Assembly: GCF_905220365.1 (NCBI RefSeq)
Contig: NC_061129.1
Coordinates: 15,376,803-15,440,802, forward strand
Length of the DNA: 64,000 nucleotides
DNA from: Vanessa cardui
Taxonomy: Eukaryota; Arthropoda; Insecta; Lepidoptera; Nymphalidae
Reading direction: 5' to 3'
The position numbers and the translations under genes were made by a program. How positions within the stretch are numbered: the stretch's first letter is position 1; each line of letters opens with the position of its first letter. Below, piece after piece: positions 25,129 through 37,500 of the stretch. The notes below the pieces were generated by a model. That model searched no databases and was not told the origin of the DNA. It was given only the letters and a program-made list of their open reading frames with translations.

Positions 25129-27137
25129 CACACTCGTACTTAGGATTTATCGCACATACGTGATCGTTGTAGCGATGAAAAAGCTGGGAATAAGCCCCTT
25201 GCGAATATCGTGCCATAATTGCTGCATTATTGATTACTACAGACAAAGCGCCGATCGAAACAATTGCGTCAAACTTAAAGACTACGTCTAATAGCGTTAA
25301 AACTGCACTTGTGCTAATTGCCGTTTATCTAAATCAACAAAGAATCTAATTAAGTTTATAATGAGACTAGCGCAACAATATCATCTTGGGTTACGTGATA
25401 TTAATTAAACGGAATTCAACTTGCATAGAATTCCCAATTTCGGAATTGCGTAGGTCGCCTCAGGTGACAGCAAGAGGCTGGGTAGAAGCAATAAATACGA
25501 TCCGGATGCCGCCATTACTCTGCGGCGGATGGATCACGTGACCACCGCACACTATTGACCTAAGCGATTTACTGCACGGTATCGATTTCGATTTATTTCG
25601 GAGTTATAACTTTGGTAATGTAGATTACCAACGAAAAATAACCTATTGCGTACAAAATTATATTTCAAAAGGCTATAATAAGTATGTACCAAAATAAAAT
25701 CAAAATTTAAGAGTGTATACAAAACGAGACCGCGTGGACCGCGCGGCCACAGGTTAGCTAGCATTATTATGCCATTTAATTTTAATTAGAATTAACTGTA
25801 GAGGCAATAATATTTTTCTTAATTATGATACAACCTTTACTACACTTGTCACCTACATTATTTAGTCAATCTCAGTCGTTAACCACTCTGCCGTTACTTA
25901 TACTTCCATTTACGTAAATCTTCCTATTTCTCTGCTTTCTACATCAACTAACGCCTCAAAACCTTCCTCAGTTCATTTAGAAATCTACGCATTTTGTATT
26001 CAAAGTGTTCTTATTTTTAATGGATTCTGTTTTCATAATTTGAATTGTCAATTTTCTCAATCCCTAATATGTCGACAACATTAAAGTTTCATATCAAGTA
26101 GATCAGAGGTTTCGTATATTTTATCTTTAAAAAACAAAGAAAAAGTTTAATATAGAAGGATTAATATAATTAATTAATAAGGTGTCAAGTGAGCTCTCGC
26201 GAGTATCCAGACAGTGTTTATATGTACGTACATATATTTATATGTATAGTATGAGTATAGTCGTCTACTCGTACAGCAGCGCTTCTTACACTTTGTCTAA
26301 ATCATTAACAAATTATAAATTATACCTCTGTCTTAAAATATGTTTATACTATGAGTACTATGACCATAATATATAGGTTCCCATTGAAACTAGAACCAGT
26401 AAATTTTAATTTAATGGCAATAAAATGTCTTCCTTCCTAACATCAATCATGACATCATCACTATACAATATTTCGTTTACTAAGAATTCATATGCTTCAT
26501 ATACTAATATACATTTTTTTGGGGCTACATGAGGCAGAAAATTTATCAATTTATCGGTTCCAAACTTGACACTTCCTAAAAAGGTTTTCAGTAGACAATG
26601 CAACACAACAATGGGTATATTCAAACAATATAATATTAATGGTTAATGTAATTAAAATATCTAGTATAATGAAACAATTAATTATACATTTAATGAATTA
26701 ACTCCCTGTTGCATATTATATATAAACACATAATAAATGTACACAGATAAAAAGTTCATCAAAACCACATTTATATTTGATATAATTTAATCAGCACGTA
26801 CTCGTAGTACTGACACCGTGTTGATAATTTTTTCAGCGACGGATACTGCGTTCACTAGTCTATGAGTCTTGAGCCAAATTATGTTTCAACAGATATTTTA
26901 CATTCGATTTTTAAAATATTTTTCAAGTTTAGTACAATATTCTTAAAAAAAGTTATCAATAAAAGTATGTCGATGAATGTATTGTAGAATCAATTGCAGT
27001 CGCGTGTGTAATGCGTAGTGACAGCGTCGCCAGCTAACACGGAAAGTTTTCGTGACCGACAAAGGATCCGTGATAACTTGTCTCATACAATGTCAACGAG
27101 AAAACTAGTATTTTAGATCCCTATTTCTTTATATATA
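25129..27137. other. Noncoding AT-rich DNA, nothing recognised
   Basis: I see no gene or classifiable repeat in this interval. Confidence 0.35.
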
Positions 27138-27149
27138 TATGCTTCGATA

Positions 27150-27401
27150 ACAAAAATAACAACAACAGCCTGTAGATTTCCCACTGCTGGGCTAAGGCCT
27201 CCTCTCCCTTTGAGAACGACTTAGAACATATTCCATCACACTATTCCAATGCGGTTTGGGGGAAAACGCATGTGGCAGAATTTATATGAAATTAGCACGA
27301 AATTAATTATAAACAGTAATTAAGAACTTGCCTAATTTTGAACTCGCAATCATCGGTTAAGATGCACACGTTCTAACCACTGGGTCATCTCCGTTCCGCT
27401 G
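27150..27401 (-). mobile_element. tRNA-derived SINE (Metulj-like), diverged
   Basis: Read on the minus strand: a GATGACCCAGTGGTTAGAAC head, a degraded B box (GAGTTCAAAATT), an internally shortened body, and CCCAGCAGTGGGAAATC plus a (GTT)n tail. An imperfect TATGCTTC-A duplication (27138 and 27402) probably marks the insertion target. The body lacks the GAAGGAAAACATCG segment, so it carries an internal deletion. Confidence 0.85.
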
Positions 27402-27779
27402 TATGCTTCAATTAAATTTATTTAGAATATTTTATGATAATACTAAAGAACGAAACTTTTATAACAAATATAAACACACAAACGTATTAATTCAAACCGA
27501 CTCAAATCTTATAAATATTTATATAAATTACATAACAACTGTGTAAGTATATGTTATTTATTGATATGTAAACGTTTGTAAATATTTGATGTTGAACACA
27601 GTTGACTGATTTACGATATTTTCTTTTTGTTGTATGGACACACTGACGTACTGTTACACTTACGTGCTTTAAAGTAATTTAATTTACTGGAATTAGCTTT
27701 GAAATACATTATTCGAGAGGACAAGGTTTCATGGTGCTAATTTCATGACTATGTCGCATTTTTGCAGTATTTGATATTA

Positions 27780-28131
27780 CTAGTGACCCGCTCCGGTTTC
27801 GTATGGGTACTTGATACGTATCGTTATATAATATTAAATGCTTAAATACATATATACAAATATGAACTAAAACTAGTTACTGTATAAATCTTGACCGCGT
27901 GGAATGGTGGCAAGAATGCTAGCAGCATTTCCCCGTTAAATCGCAATTCCGATCCTTTGGGCAAAAAAAGAACCAGTGCTCCTGTATATAATGAGCAAAT
28001 TACGTAAAATCATTACAAATTGTAGCCTCTGTGTTAGTCTGATTTATAACCATATAAAGAGTTTTTAGTAGTGTTTCTCTACATAGACACATCTATCCTC
28101 ACAAACTTTAGCGTTATTAATATTAGTAGGA
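27780..28131 (-). mobile_element. Helitron-like non-autonomous element
   Basis: On the minus strand it starts A|TCCTACTAATATTAATAACG at 28131 and ends GCGGGTCACTAG|T at 27780, matching the A|TC...CTAG|T pattern of the other elements. The first 60 bases resemble the very common insect repeat beginning TCCTACTAATATTATAAA. It is non-coding. Confidence 0.55.
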
Positions 28132-28482
28132 TTAAGGAACGGTGCGAACGTTAAAGGTTTTGACTGAAAAGAAGAGACTTTGTCTTGAACCGTCATTGTC
28201 ATAAGCGTTGATTAATGGATAAACAAAATACTTATTTTTAAAGAGTTTTGTTTAATGAGACGTATAAGTGTACCGCTATAGTGTGTAATTATAGTCAATA
28301 CCTCACCATACTGATACGAATAATATCATTCCTAAGGATGTTTTGAATTAGGGAGGACCATAGAAGATAGTTAATCCTTTATCATACAGTTCCCACACTT
28401 CCACGACCCTAATTCAATGGGATATGCTAACGAGTAATCATGATTTTATCTTATTCACACATTGATAATATTAAAGCAAATA

Positions 28483-28686
28483 ATGCGGTTTGGTGGAATG
28501 CACATGTGGCAGAATTTCGATGAAATTAGACCCATGCAGGTTTCCTCACGATCTTCTCTTTAAATGCCGAGCACGAGATGAATTATAAATACAAATTAAA
28601 CACATATATAGAGTGGTGCTTACCTGGATTTGAACCCGCAATCATCAGTCAAGACCAGCGATCTAACCATTGAGCCATCTCAGCTC
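28483..28686 (-). mobile_element. 3'-truncated tRNA-derived SINE (Metulj-like)
   Basis: Only the head and middle remain: GAGCTGAGATGGCTCAATGG at the right end, the B-box region GGGTTCAAATCC, and the GAGGAAACCTGCATGGG body. It stops at AATGCGGTTTGGTGG without the CAGCAGTGGG 3' end or tail. The body contains a small deletion or change around 28555. Confidence 0.9.
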
Positions 28687-29462
28687 TACTTTTATATACA
28701 AAAAATGAATTAATAAATGTACCCTTCCAGGCGCAGAGAATTTACCCCAGACTTAATTCAATATCCAGCCAACATACGTCAGATCAATTGAGAGCACTCG
28801 TTAAAGTAATTTTAGCAATTTAATTACACTAAACATTCTAGTATTATATTGTACTCCGCTAATATTAATTGTGAATCGATAACTAGTACGACACAACTTA
28901 GATGTAGCATGGGCAAATTCAATAAAACCGATTACTGCCGATTTATACAACCCATACAAATAACTCCCTATCGCGCCATGCGATGCTATTCGTCGCTATA
29001 GCTTCTCGCGTCAGTTCTATTCAAAAAAGTAAAACGACGTTTCAAATTGACGACTATACATATTAGTTCATATGATGTTAAAAGTTATTACGTTTGTGTA
29101 AAGATCATATTCACATAATAAATAAATATTTATAATTTGGGATAACGTTAATTGGATGTGATGGGTTTTATGAATTTTGCCGATGCTCCATCTAAGTTGT
29201 GTCGTATTATAAAACACAATTAAATTCAGCACGGATTAATGGAAGCAGAAAGAGATTAGTTCGTATCGCGGAAGGAGCGGCTGACTGGGAAGTTAAGTGA
29301 CCCTCCACGCCCTCGATAGTGTTGACTGAACGCTTCACTCCTCTGCAACTCGTATATGACTTACTTCTCATTGTAGCATATGTATCTGAAATACAGTACC
29401 CTAAAAGAGGTTCCCAAACGTCATAGATAACTGAAATCAAATGTCCAATTATATAAGGTTAA

Positions 29463-29609
29463 CTCAACGTTAACTTAACAACTAGCCAGTCACAAACCTA
29501 CAGTAACTCTTTCACTGTGAAAACCGTCAAGCTCTGGAGTGCACTGCTCACTGTTATACGACACTCTAAATCATTGCCCATCTTTAAGCATCGTTTAACA
29601 AACTATTAA
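29463..29609 (+). pseudogene. C-terminal remnant of a non-LTR retrotransposon reverse-transcriptase ORF
   Basis: The frame from 29463 to the TAA at 29607-29609 ends in the pattern FTVKTVKLWSALL...SLPIFKHRLTNY-stop. This is like the F..avkLWNsLP...sl..FK..L closing motif of Jockey/CR1-type LINE ORF2 proteins. An in-frame stop lies just upstream (29460-29462) and no RT core is present, so this is a dead 5'-truncated or decayed copy. The AT-rich sequence to about 29745 is the likely 3' UTR. Class is judged from the motif only. Antisense ORFs here are shadows. Confidence 0.6.
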
Positions 29610-29745
29610 CTAACCATATCTAAATATTGTATGAAAGTATGTAATAATATGTAGTTTATAATTATGTATGTAATATATTTTATGTGTGTATTATGGGGAT
29701 GTAATTATATGTAGCTTTAGTATGAATATTAAAGTTTTTATCTAT
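29610..29745 (+). mobile_element. Probable 3' UTR of the LINE remnant
   Basis: AT-rich and TATGTA-rich sequence following the stop codon, up to the ATTAAAG segment near 29727. The exact end is not visible and no target-site duplication was identified. Confidence 0.4.
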
Positions 29746-30134
29746 TTTCGTTATCTATTACCGCACTAACCTCTTTTTGTTCTAATTTCCTATAGATATA
29801 CATAAGGTAAAACCGCCTTTGCGCACCATTTGTTTAATATTTTGTGTAACTATTATGTTTTCATGTGTTGTGCAATGAAGTATTTTAAATAAAAATAACT
29901 GAATTAAAGTTGTTTTTACATTTTACATAAATTAGGAATATTAATTTAATAATCAGTATTGAGCCAAGACCTCCGCCTCTCATGTCACGTGCCATCTCAG
30001 CGCACGTCCCATACGTTTGATGCGCTCATTCAAAAATAAAGGCCGGATTGATCGCTCGGCTCAAGTCTTATTATAACGTATATTACACAATTTAAGATAT
30101 GACACGTGATGAACTCGTTAATTTGTTGGTTTAT

Positions 30135-30414
30135 ACTATAGAAAACAATTTTATATTTGCGGTTTTTTTTTTTAAATATATTATATGAGACAACATCACA
30201 TACATTACTCTGATCCCAATGTAAGTAGCTGAAGCACTTGTGTTATGGAATTCAGAAGTAACGACGGTACCATAAACACCCAGACCCAAGACATCATAGA
30301 AAACTAATGGTAATCTACGTCGACTCGGCCGGGAATCGAACCCGGAACCTCAGAGTAGCGTACCCATGAAAACCGGTGTACACACCACTCGACCACGGAG
30401 GTCGTCATAATGTC
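30135..30414 (-). mobile_element. Second tRNA-derived SINE family
   Basis: On the minus strand it begins CGACCTCCGTGGTCGAGTGG (A-box region), has the B box GGGTTCGATTCCC near 30331-30345, then a body with GGTCTGGGTGTTTATGGTAC and a T/A-rich tail. GTTGGTTTAT occurs on both sides (30125-30134 and 30415-30424), a likely 10 bp target-site duplication. A diverged relative lies at 57573-57765. The tRNA-like part is a SINE head, not a tRNA gene: there is no acceptor-stem pairing or anticodon arm that I can support. Confidence 0.8.
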
Positions 30415-30466
30415 GTTGGTTTATGTGTCGCAGCTAAGCGCCAATCCAAAATAAAAAAGTCTATTA

Positions 30467-30796
30467 CTAGCGGCCCGGCTTCGCACGAATAGATATATTT
30501 TTACCTTTAATTTATACTATATTTTTATTGTTTTATTAAATTTATTCAAATGCTTTTATTATTAACATGAAAACAACCTGGCAGTTTGATTTTTTCTGAC
30601 ATGTTTAACAATTGTCGTTCTATTTCAACTTATTTACACAAATAACCTTAATAAATTATACACTTAACCTTTCTCATGAAAATTTTGATCTGTTATTGAA
30701 AACCGTACGAAAATTTGTTCAGCAGTTTTGGAGTTTAACGAGAACATAGAGACAAGCAAATGGCACCGGAGGACTTTGTTTTATAATATTAAGTGA
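30467..30796 (-). mobile_element. Helitron-like non-autonomous element
   Basis: On the minus strand it begins A|TCACTTAATATTATAAAAC at 30796 and ends GCCGGGCCGCTAG|T at 30467. It shares the CTAG terminus and GAAGCCG motif with the elements at 8970 and 27780. It lies 50 bp right of the SINE at 30135-30414, so the two form a nested or adjacent repeat cluster. Confidence 0.5.
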
Positions 30797-33700
30797 TATG
30801 AATGGAAAATGTATTGACTGAATAGCATTCAGGTCGCTGATTGAACGGCGGCACTTAGTAAAAAGGTTGGGGCGTTAATTCAATAGTTAATTAAGGTACT
30901 TCCCTGCGACGTTACAACAATTTATCACTAAGTACGATCCCAAACAAAACTGACTATTTCAGAAACTTGTAAAATATTTACATGCTAAGTATAACCAAAG
31001 TAATACAATTATTTGGTGAAGAACATTACCGAGTTCCGGTGCTGTCTTTAAATTTGCGAGCTTGTTAACATAACTCGAACAGGAATCGCAACGGGAGTTG
31101 TATCGGACTCGTATTAACACTTGTATTCGATACTTGTGACTGTTAACTAATTCCTAACGTGTGTGCCCAAACTTCGTAACCTAATCTTTGTAAGTAGTTC
31201 AGGAAGTTAAGCTTGACTAACAATAGTACGGAGTAAATTATCATTTGCCTAAACATCCGAGCCCTACAATAACACAATGAATATACTGCTGATATTTAGT
31301 TATTATTTGTCAAAATAAAGTTTTACAAGTTTATTTTTATAAAAACTATGGATATTAACTGAAGTTCGCGGGTACAAGCCAATGCCTGGGTTTTAATATG
31401 CTTAATTAGTCTTTATGCTTTCGACCTGACTTGGCGGTCAATGGAATGACGATTTGATGACATCTGCGTTTGGTAAATGAAATCTAACTAAAGTTACCGA
31501 GATAATACGTGTGATAGTTTCACTCAGAAGAGAGATATTCACAGTTTGACTGTCAATAAATGATTAAGATGTGTTTGGAATTAAATAAAATTATCATTTT
31601 ATTTCATACATTTACATTACGTATATTAATTTGGTTGAAGAATCTTGAGAAGATTTAAATTTATATTGAGACGAAAGAATTGAAATGAGAGTACATTCAA
31701 CAGGAGCCTTTAAGATTTATTTTTAGTTTTTAGTCAAAAGGCTAACAAATTTGGAATAACGGACTTTGCTTTTTAACGTTTGGTAATGTTAACCTCAACT
31801 TGCATTATAGCGGATTATTTATACTGGAGCCTGGGGATGTGCTCAACGCGGCGGCGGCGCGGGGCCACCGCGACACTTCGATCCCAGTCCCGGTTGATTC
31901 ATAATCGGCGCGACTAACGAAGCGATCATCGGCGACAACGAGCCAGTCACTCGATATCGTCCAGCGGCCAGTGATTTAATATCGCATGAATCACGATCCA
32001 GTCGCTATTCGCGCAATAAACAACGCCAATGCTGCGGATTTGGAATTTGTTGGACGTCACTTGGCTCAATGATATTTTATGATTGAGCCATTCATGAGCG
32101 CACCGCGGCGCGCATTCTGACATCTTTATGTGTCGCGATATTGCCAATGTCCCGATCGAAAATATTGTTTTATTGCCAGTATATCATGACATTAATCATT
32201 TACGCTGTTTCAATTTTAAATTAATATGCGGAAATCAGGTCAGAGTTGTCGATGAAAACATATAAACGCATTACAAATAATGAGCTTTAATATTCAATTG
32301 GCATCATCCTATCATTATTTGAATGCCTAAAGAGATACTCTTTCGGGGAGATGAGAACCGACCTTGACATTTTTTCCGAAGTCAAATTTCAATATAAAAT
32401 TTCTAAGCACCATACACCCCGTCGTTAATCAGTATCTAAGATCTCAAAAGGATTATTATCTAAAAGTCCTAATGAACGATCAAAAAACGCATTCTAAAAT
32501 AATAATAGTCCTCAGCTAATGAAGTAGTGAATGTACATACATTTCAGTAAGTGAATGATGATGACATACGACCGTGCTGACCGATTTCAGCCCCGGCACT
32601 ATTGTCAAGGGAGTCTAGCAAACGATATAATATAATAGCGCACTGTGCGTACGCAAAATCAGTGCACTCTATGCTTTGAGGGATTTTAACCTCACGCTAG
32701 GTTTGAATCCAGAAGCTTCCTGCAATAACGAGACTGCTAAACAAACATTTTGCTTAAATCAATATTTTTAGTACATTTTTGGTGAGTGAGCCAGTGTAGC
32801 TTGTGTTGGCCACCAATGGTAACGAACGAGATTATTAATTTATAGCGATTTTGACCACTTACCAGCAGATGGCCCACACGTCTATCCGCCTTCTAATTTG
32901 ACATAATGGTGTAATATATTTATTATCAAAACAGAAACGTTAACATTTAACTTTCAACCGCTTTATTCCTCGGGAACTCGTTTAAAACGTTCACGAAGAT
33001 TTTTTTTTCCAATGAGCCTCAACTGAATATCGTAATGAGGGGTGTTTTGAAGCTTTACAAACATTTTTTCATTTCGTTGAGCCAATTTTATATCCATTTT
33101 AAAAATGTAGTCATTATTTTTCACTTGTTCCGTGTACATTTTAAATTATAATAATCATAATGTAAAATATTATCCGCTTGTCCTGATTTATTAATGAATA
33201 ACATATTCATTTTGAAATTTTATGCAGGTAAATATTGCCTTTTTATTTTGAAATTAATACCAGTAGTTTTAGAAATATTACGAGATATTTAAATAAGCGC
33301 GTGAAAATATACTCCGGGCGTGTTGTACGATGTATTTGTACAGCACGGTCGAATAAATTGGTGAATTTATGTAAGTCATTGTAAATAATCTAATGAGATA
33401 AAGCGTGAGGTTAGGTTAGCCCGAGACTGGAGTTTATCGAACAGGAAACCAACGTTACACTCACTGAATTAATTTTGTTTCATAACACTGGCCGCTCCAT
33501 TGAACTTTACTTGTAGTTAATTTATTACGCCACCTACGTATGAAGTTGCAATGAGCTAGTTGACCACTGACCCGAACCGGTGGTAGTTTTGAAATGACAT
33601 CCAATAAGTAAGTGTTTCTGTATACGTCAAATTAATATAATTCAAGATACATTTCATACCAAAAATTAACAAAAAAATTAAGAAAAATACAGTACCTATC

Positions 33701-34419
33701 TGTCTAATGACACAACCTTATACAAATCCTTTTAATCAGTTCGATAATAATCATACATCTTGTGGTAATCATCTGACAGGAAGTAGCTGATGTCCTTCCA
33801 GCCTTGAAGGAACCTGTACTCTCGATTTTTTAAATCTCCCGTGCAGCGCACCGGGACCTCAAAGGGAAGATCATTCGAAAACCTTATTTTTTTCAATAAG
33901 TAATAACGAACCGTCCGCCGAAGCCTACATTTAAAAGATTTTTTAATATAATTTAAAACAAGCCGAGGACGACGTTGAAGAAGTTTTCAAGTAATTTTTC
34001 AAACTTGTAGGATTTTTCTAAGTAGCTATTAAAACCGACCATCGCATCTTTACAGGATAAAATATAGTCGGTTTTTTTACTGGGAACTTTTAAAACACAA
34101 ACTTTGGAATTATTTAGTCGTGTGTACTCATTGAAGTAATTGGTGCTCAGAAAGAGAAATTTATATAAAAAACGAGTACGTTGCATGTGTGCGTGGCAGA
34201 CAACACACGGACAGGTTTTACTTATGCACACATGTTATGTGAAGTAGGAATGTGAGCCATATTCAATTTTATATAATGATATTTATCATTTGCTTTTAAG
34301 GTTTGTCATAACAAAAAGGTCATATCGCTCGAATTATATATGGCTACAATCGTTTGAAGGTTTGGTTGAGGTATAGAGGCGTGTTTATACATTATTTTAC
34401 AATTTCTTTGTTGTTTCAG
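30797..34419. other. Noncoding DNA upstream of the first recognised exon
   Basis: A possible very old SINE fragment lies near 31365-31450. A GC-rich, complex block occupies about 31830-32160. Given the gene orientation this is probably intronic sequence of the side-like gene, since exon 34420-34564 has a splice acceptor and begins in mid-domain. No Ig-coding exon was recognised. Confidence 0.4.
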
Positions 34420-34564
34420 GAGGAGCTCCGTGACAACCTGACCGTGAGCGTCATGAGCTTCGTGCCAACACTGGACGACGACGGGAAACCGATCACTTGC
34501 CGCGCCGAAAACCCAAACGTAACCTCGCTGTACCTCGAAACGTCGTGGACCATTAACGTCGTTT
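34420..34564 (+). CDS. side-like exon a: end of an N-terminal Ig domain
   Basis: The acceptor is TTTCAG at 34414-34419 and the donor GTAAGT at 34565. The exon enters in phase 0 and leaves after base 1 of a codon. It encodes EELRDNLTVSVMSFVPTLDD and onward to ITCRAENPNVT, the G/F-strand end of a Sidestep Ig domain. Cys27 is the second disulfide cysteine. The usual Tyr before it (DDGKY.TC in relatives) is Pro here. Sequons at NLT and NVT. It ends WTINVV, the linker into the next domain. Its partner cysteine must lie in an upstream exon outside the recognised sequence. Confidence 0.9.
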
Positions 34565-37500
34565 GTAAGTCGATTAAAACATAACATCATAATATACATT
34601 TATTATATAATTATAAATTAAATATATTTCCCTAACCTCATTAAAATAATGTAATAATTGTCATAAATTAAAGCGTTGTTCGAGATGGCCCAGTGGTTAG
34701 AACGCGTGCATCTTAACCGATGATTGCGAGTTCAAACCCAGGCAAGCACCGCTTATTCATGTGCTTAATTTGTCTTTATAATTCATCTCGTGCTCAGCGG
34801 AGAAGGAAAACATCGTGAGGAAACCTGCATGTGACAAATTTCATAGAAATTCTGTCACATTGGAACAGCGTAGTGGAATATGTTCCAAACCTTCTCCTCA
34901 AAGGGAGAGGAGGCCTTGAGCCCAGCAGTGGGAATTTATAGGCTGTTGTTGTTCGTTTTTAAAGCGTTGTTGGTACAATGTTTAGTTACAAAAGTTATAG
35001 TTATAAATACAACTGAGACATAAAAGGAAAATAACACTTGAGTTATATTTCAGATCCACCCGTAGTGAAATTGAGGCTCGGCAGTTCGCTGGCAGCCGGC
35101 GACATCAAAGAGGGCGATGACGTTTACTTCGAGTGTCACGTCCGAGCAAATCCTCCTGCGAGAAAACTCTCGTGGCTCCATGACGTGAGTGCCGACTACA
35201 TTACACAATACTCGTTTTATATCTTCTCTAAATCTGTGTTATGAAAGCGGTGCCCATATTTAAGGACCTCTAACTTTGTCTATCGTGCCGGAGGCTTACC
35301 GCTTTTATAATGAGGAACGACACACTATTTCGATGTGTTTTTTTGTTTATTGTAAGGTTTTTAATAACACTTAACCTTATTATATTAGAAAATTATAGTA
35401 ACATGCCATTACTAATAAGGCAAATGTCTATAAAGCCCCAATACTAGCTAAGGTTCTCTTTGAGGCGAAGGTATGGTAGTATGGAGTTAAATTCACCACA
35501 CTGCTCCAATGCGGGTTGATGAATACACGTATGGCTTTCATTGAAACATGCAGCTTTCTTCTGAAGATGAATCATTAAAATATGTTAAGTACTTGGAAGC
35601 GGTACTTCCCTGGTTTCGAAGCCGTAACGTTCGATTGAAAAGCACGATTGACACATTCTGGTAATATGCAGCTCATTTCATAGCACCGTAAAATGTTTTT
35701 TTATTATTACAAACGTCTTTCTTTACTAGCTTTAAGCATTATAAGAAAAGTATATAAACGTATAGTTTTCACAATAAATTTGCTATGAAACGCAATAAGT
35801 TCTTTTCAAATCAAATTGTTAGATCCTCAGATTGCGTGCTCAAGCAATCTATTCAGATTTATAGCATTAGGCACCGACGAACAGCGGTGTAGACAACACA
35901 ATAGAATATTTACATTTACTTTTATTTTAATCTACATCAGCCCGCGCTCGAGAGATCAGTCGCAGTAATTGGTATTGAAGGCTTTCAAAATACTAGGCAT
36001 CGAAGCTAACGCTAAGTAATTACGAGCACAAAAGGAATTGTACTCTTGAAAATTTGTAATTCGGTACCGAGTCTAGGTATTGTGCGAGGCATTGACAAAA
36101 TGTCTTTTACTTCGTGGATTGCAATGTCGACAAAAGATTTACAACGTCAAAGTAAGTAATCCGACATCGATGCGGATAGAGGGCCAACAATGGGGATAGA
36201 GGGCGGGGAATAAAGTAATAGACGGCAGTATACGGTCCGATAATCGCTTTGTATCGCTCGCGTTTTAATCAGCAATGTAGAGTGCCGTGTTTTATTTTTG
36301 TTTCGTTTCACCCTTTCAGGGGCAATCAGTCGGTCGTTGTTACACGGATCGTGACACGCGCCGCCGCGCGCGCCTCCGATCCTTTTTATTTTTTCCACGG
36401 CATTGTTTTGACGTTTCGTTGTCCCACTTCGAAAGCACAAATTTGTAAGTTCGGTAATCAGAACCAATCTACGGAATCCGTGAAGTGCGGAAATCAACAT
36501 CGGATATACCTAAACATAACCTCACACAATTTCAATTAATAATCATCCTCAAGGTGTTGATGACAATGAGGTAGAAGCTAGTTTCACTGTAATTTAACAA
36601 ACGATTTATATTTATTTCTGCATAAATACCTGCATATTATATACATATTAAATGTTAATAATCTTGTATTGAGTATTGTTAATTAATATTTTGCTAGGAC
36701 ATCATCATCGTTATTGTAAACAATATCAGTTCAGGCTTAAAGCCATTTTTAAGCTTGCGTTTGTACCTTAAGCTTGGTTTCATTAAATGACGTTTCATTA
36801 AATGACATCAATTATTATCGAGGCGAAGGTATAATTTATTCATTCGAATAATTCCATAATGGCTACCTGTATTTGTTTCTATTATTCACATAATTATTGA
36901 TGAACTGAGTATTGTAGTCTGTGAAGTGTCGGAGGAACAATGGTGGCGCCGTCAGCTCGCAGCGGCCCCCGAGCCTCGAGACTCATTCATATCAAGCGGT
37001 AATTAAGGACGGCTCGATGATCTCGGATTACGGAACGGCCTCGGCCTCTTTAAATAGATTTGCGCAAACATTGCATTGTTTTCGTAAAATTACTTAATTT
37101 ATTTACTAATCTTACAGTTAATGCGCTTTTAGGTTAATTAGGTTAATCATTTGAAGAGCTTTTTTGTTAACAATCGTTGGAAACGCAGATTTAATATTTT
37201 TACTCAAAATACAGCTTTTCAAGAGAGCACGCGTTCTAGAATAATGCGCGTATGGATTTAGATTTTTTAAGGACAGGTAAAAAAATGTAGTGTATTCAGC
37301 ATTTTACTACTTTTCTTACTAAAAAAACTAATAAGCCAATATAGATGAAGCGCGTTTCGTAGGTTATAAGTAAGTTTATAATGTTATTATATAAGCAGCT
37401 GTGCTCGGCAGGATCACTTTTAATTCAGACTATTGACGTGACGAGCGTGTATTTCATGTTCTTGCTGATAAATAAAGTAATACAAACACAGTTTATACGT

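Noticed and set aside
29207..29440. 77-codon minus-strand ORF
   Set aside because: It lies just upstream of, and antisense to, the LINE remnant, with no start context or homology that I can recognise.
30300..30400. tRNA gene on the minus strand (a GGGTTCGATTCCC box is present)
   Set aside because: The box sits in a dispersed SINE with a second copy at 57573. I could not support cloverleaf pairing with an anticodon arm and acceptor stem.
34306..34599. 97-codon minus-strand ORF overlapping the first side-like exon
   Set aside because: It is antisense to an exon whose sense frame has clear family motifs and splice sites.
36249..36539. Overlapping ORFs of 96 and 117 codons on opposite strands as a possible exon
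   Set aside because: No domain motif and no convincing GT/AG borders in phase with the neighbouring side-like exons. It is retained only as a GC-balanced block.
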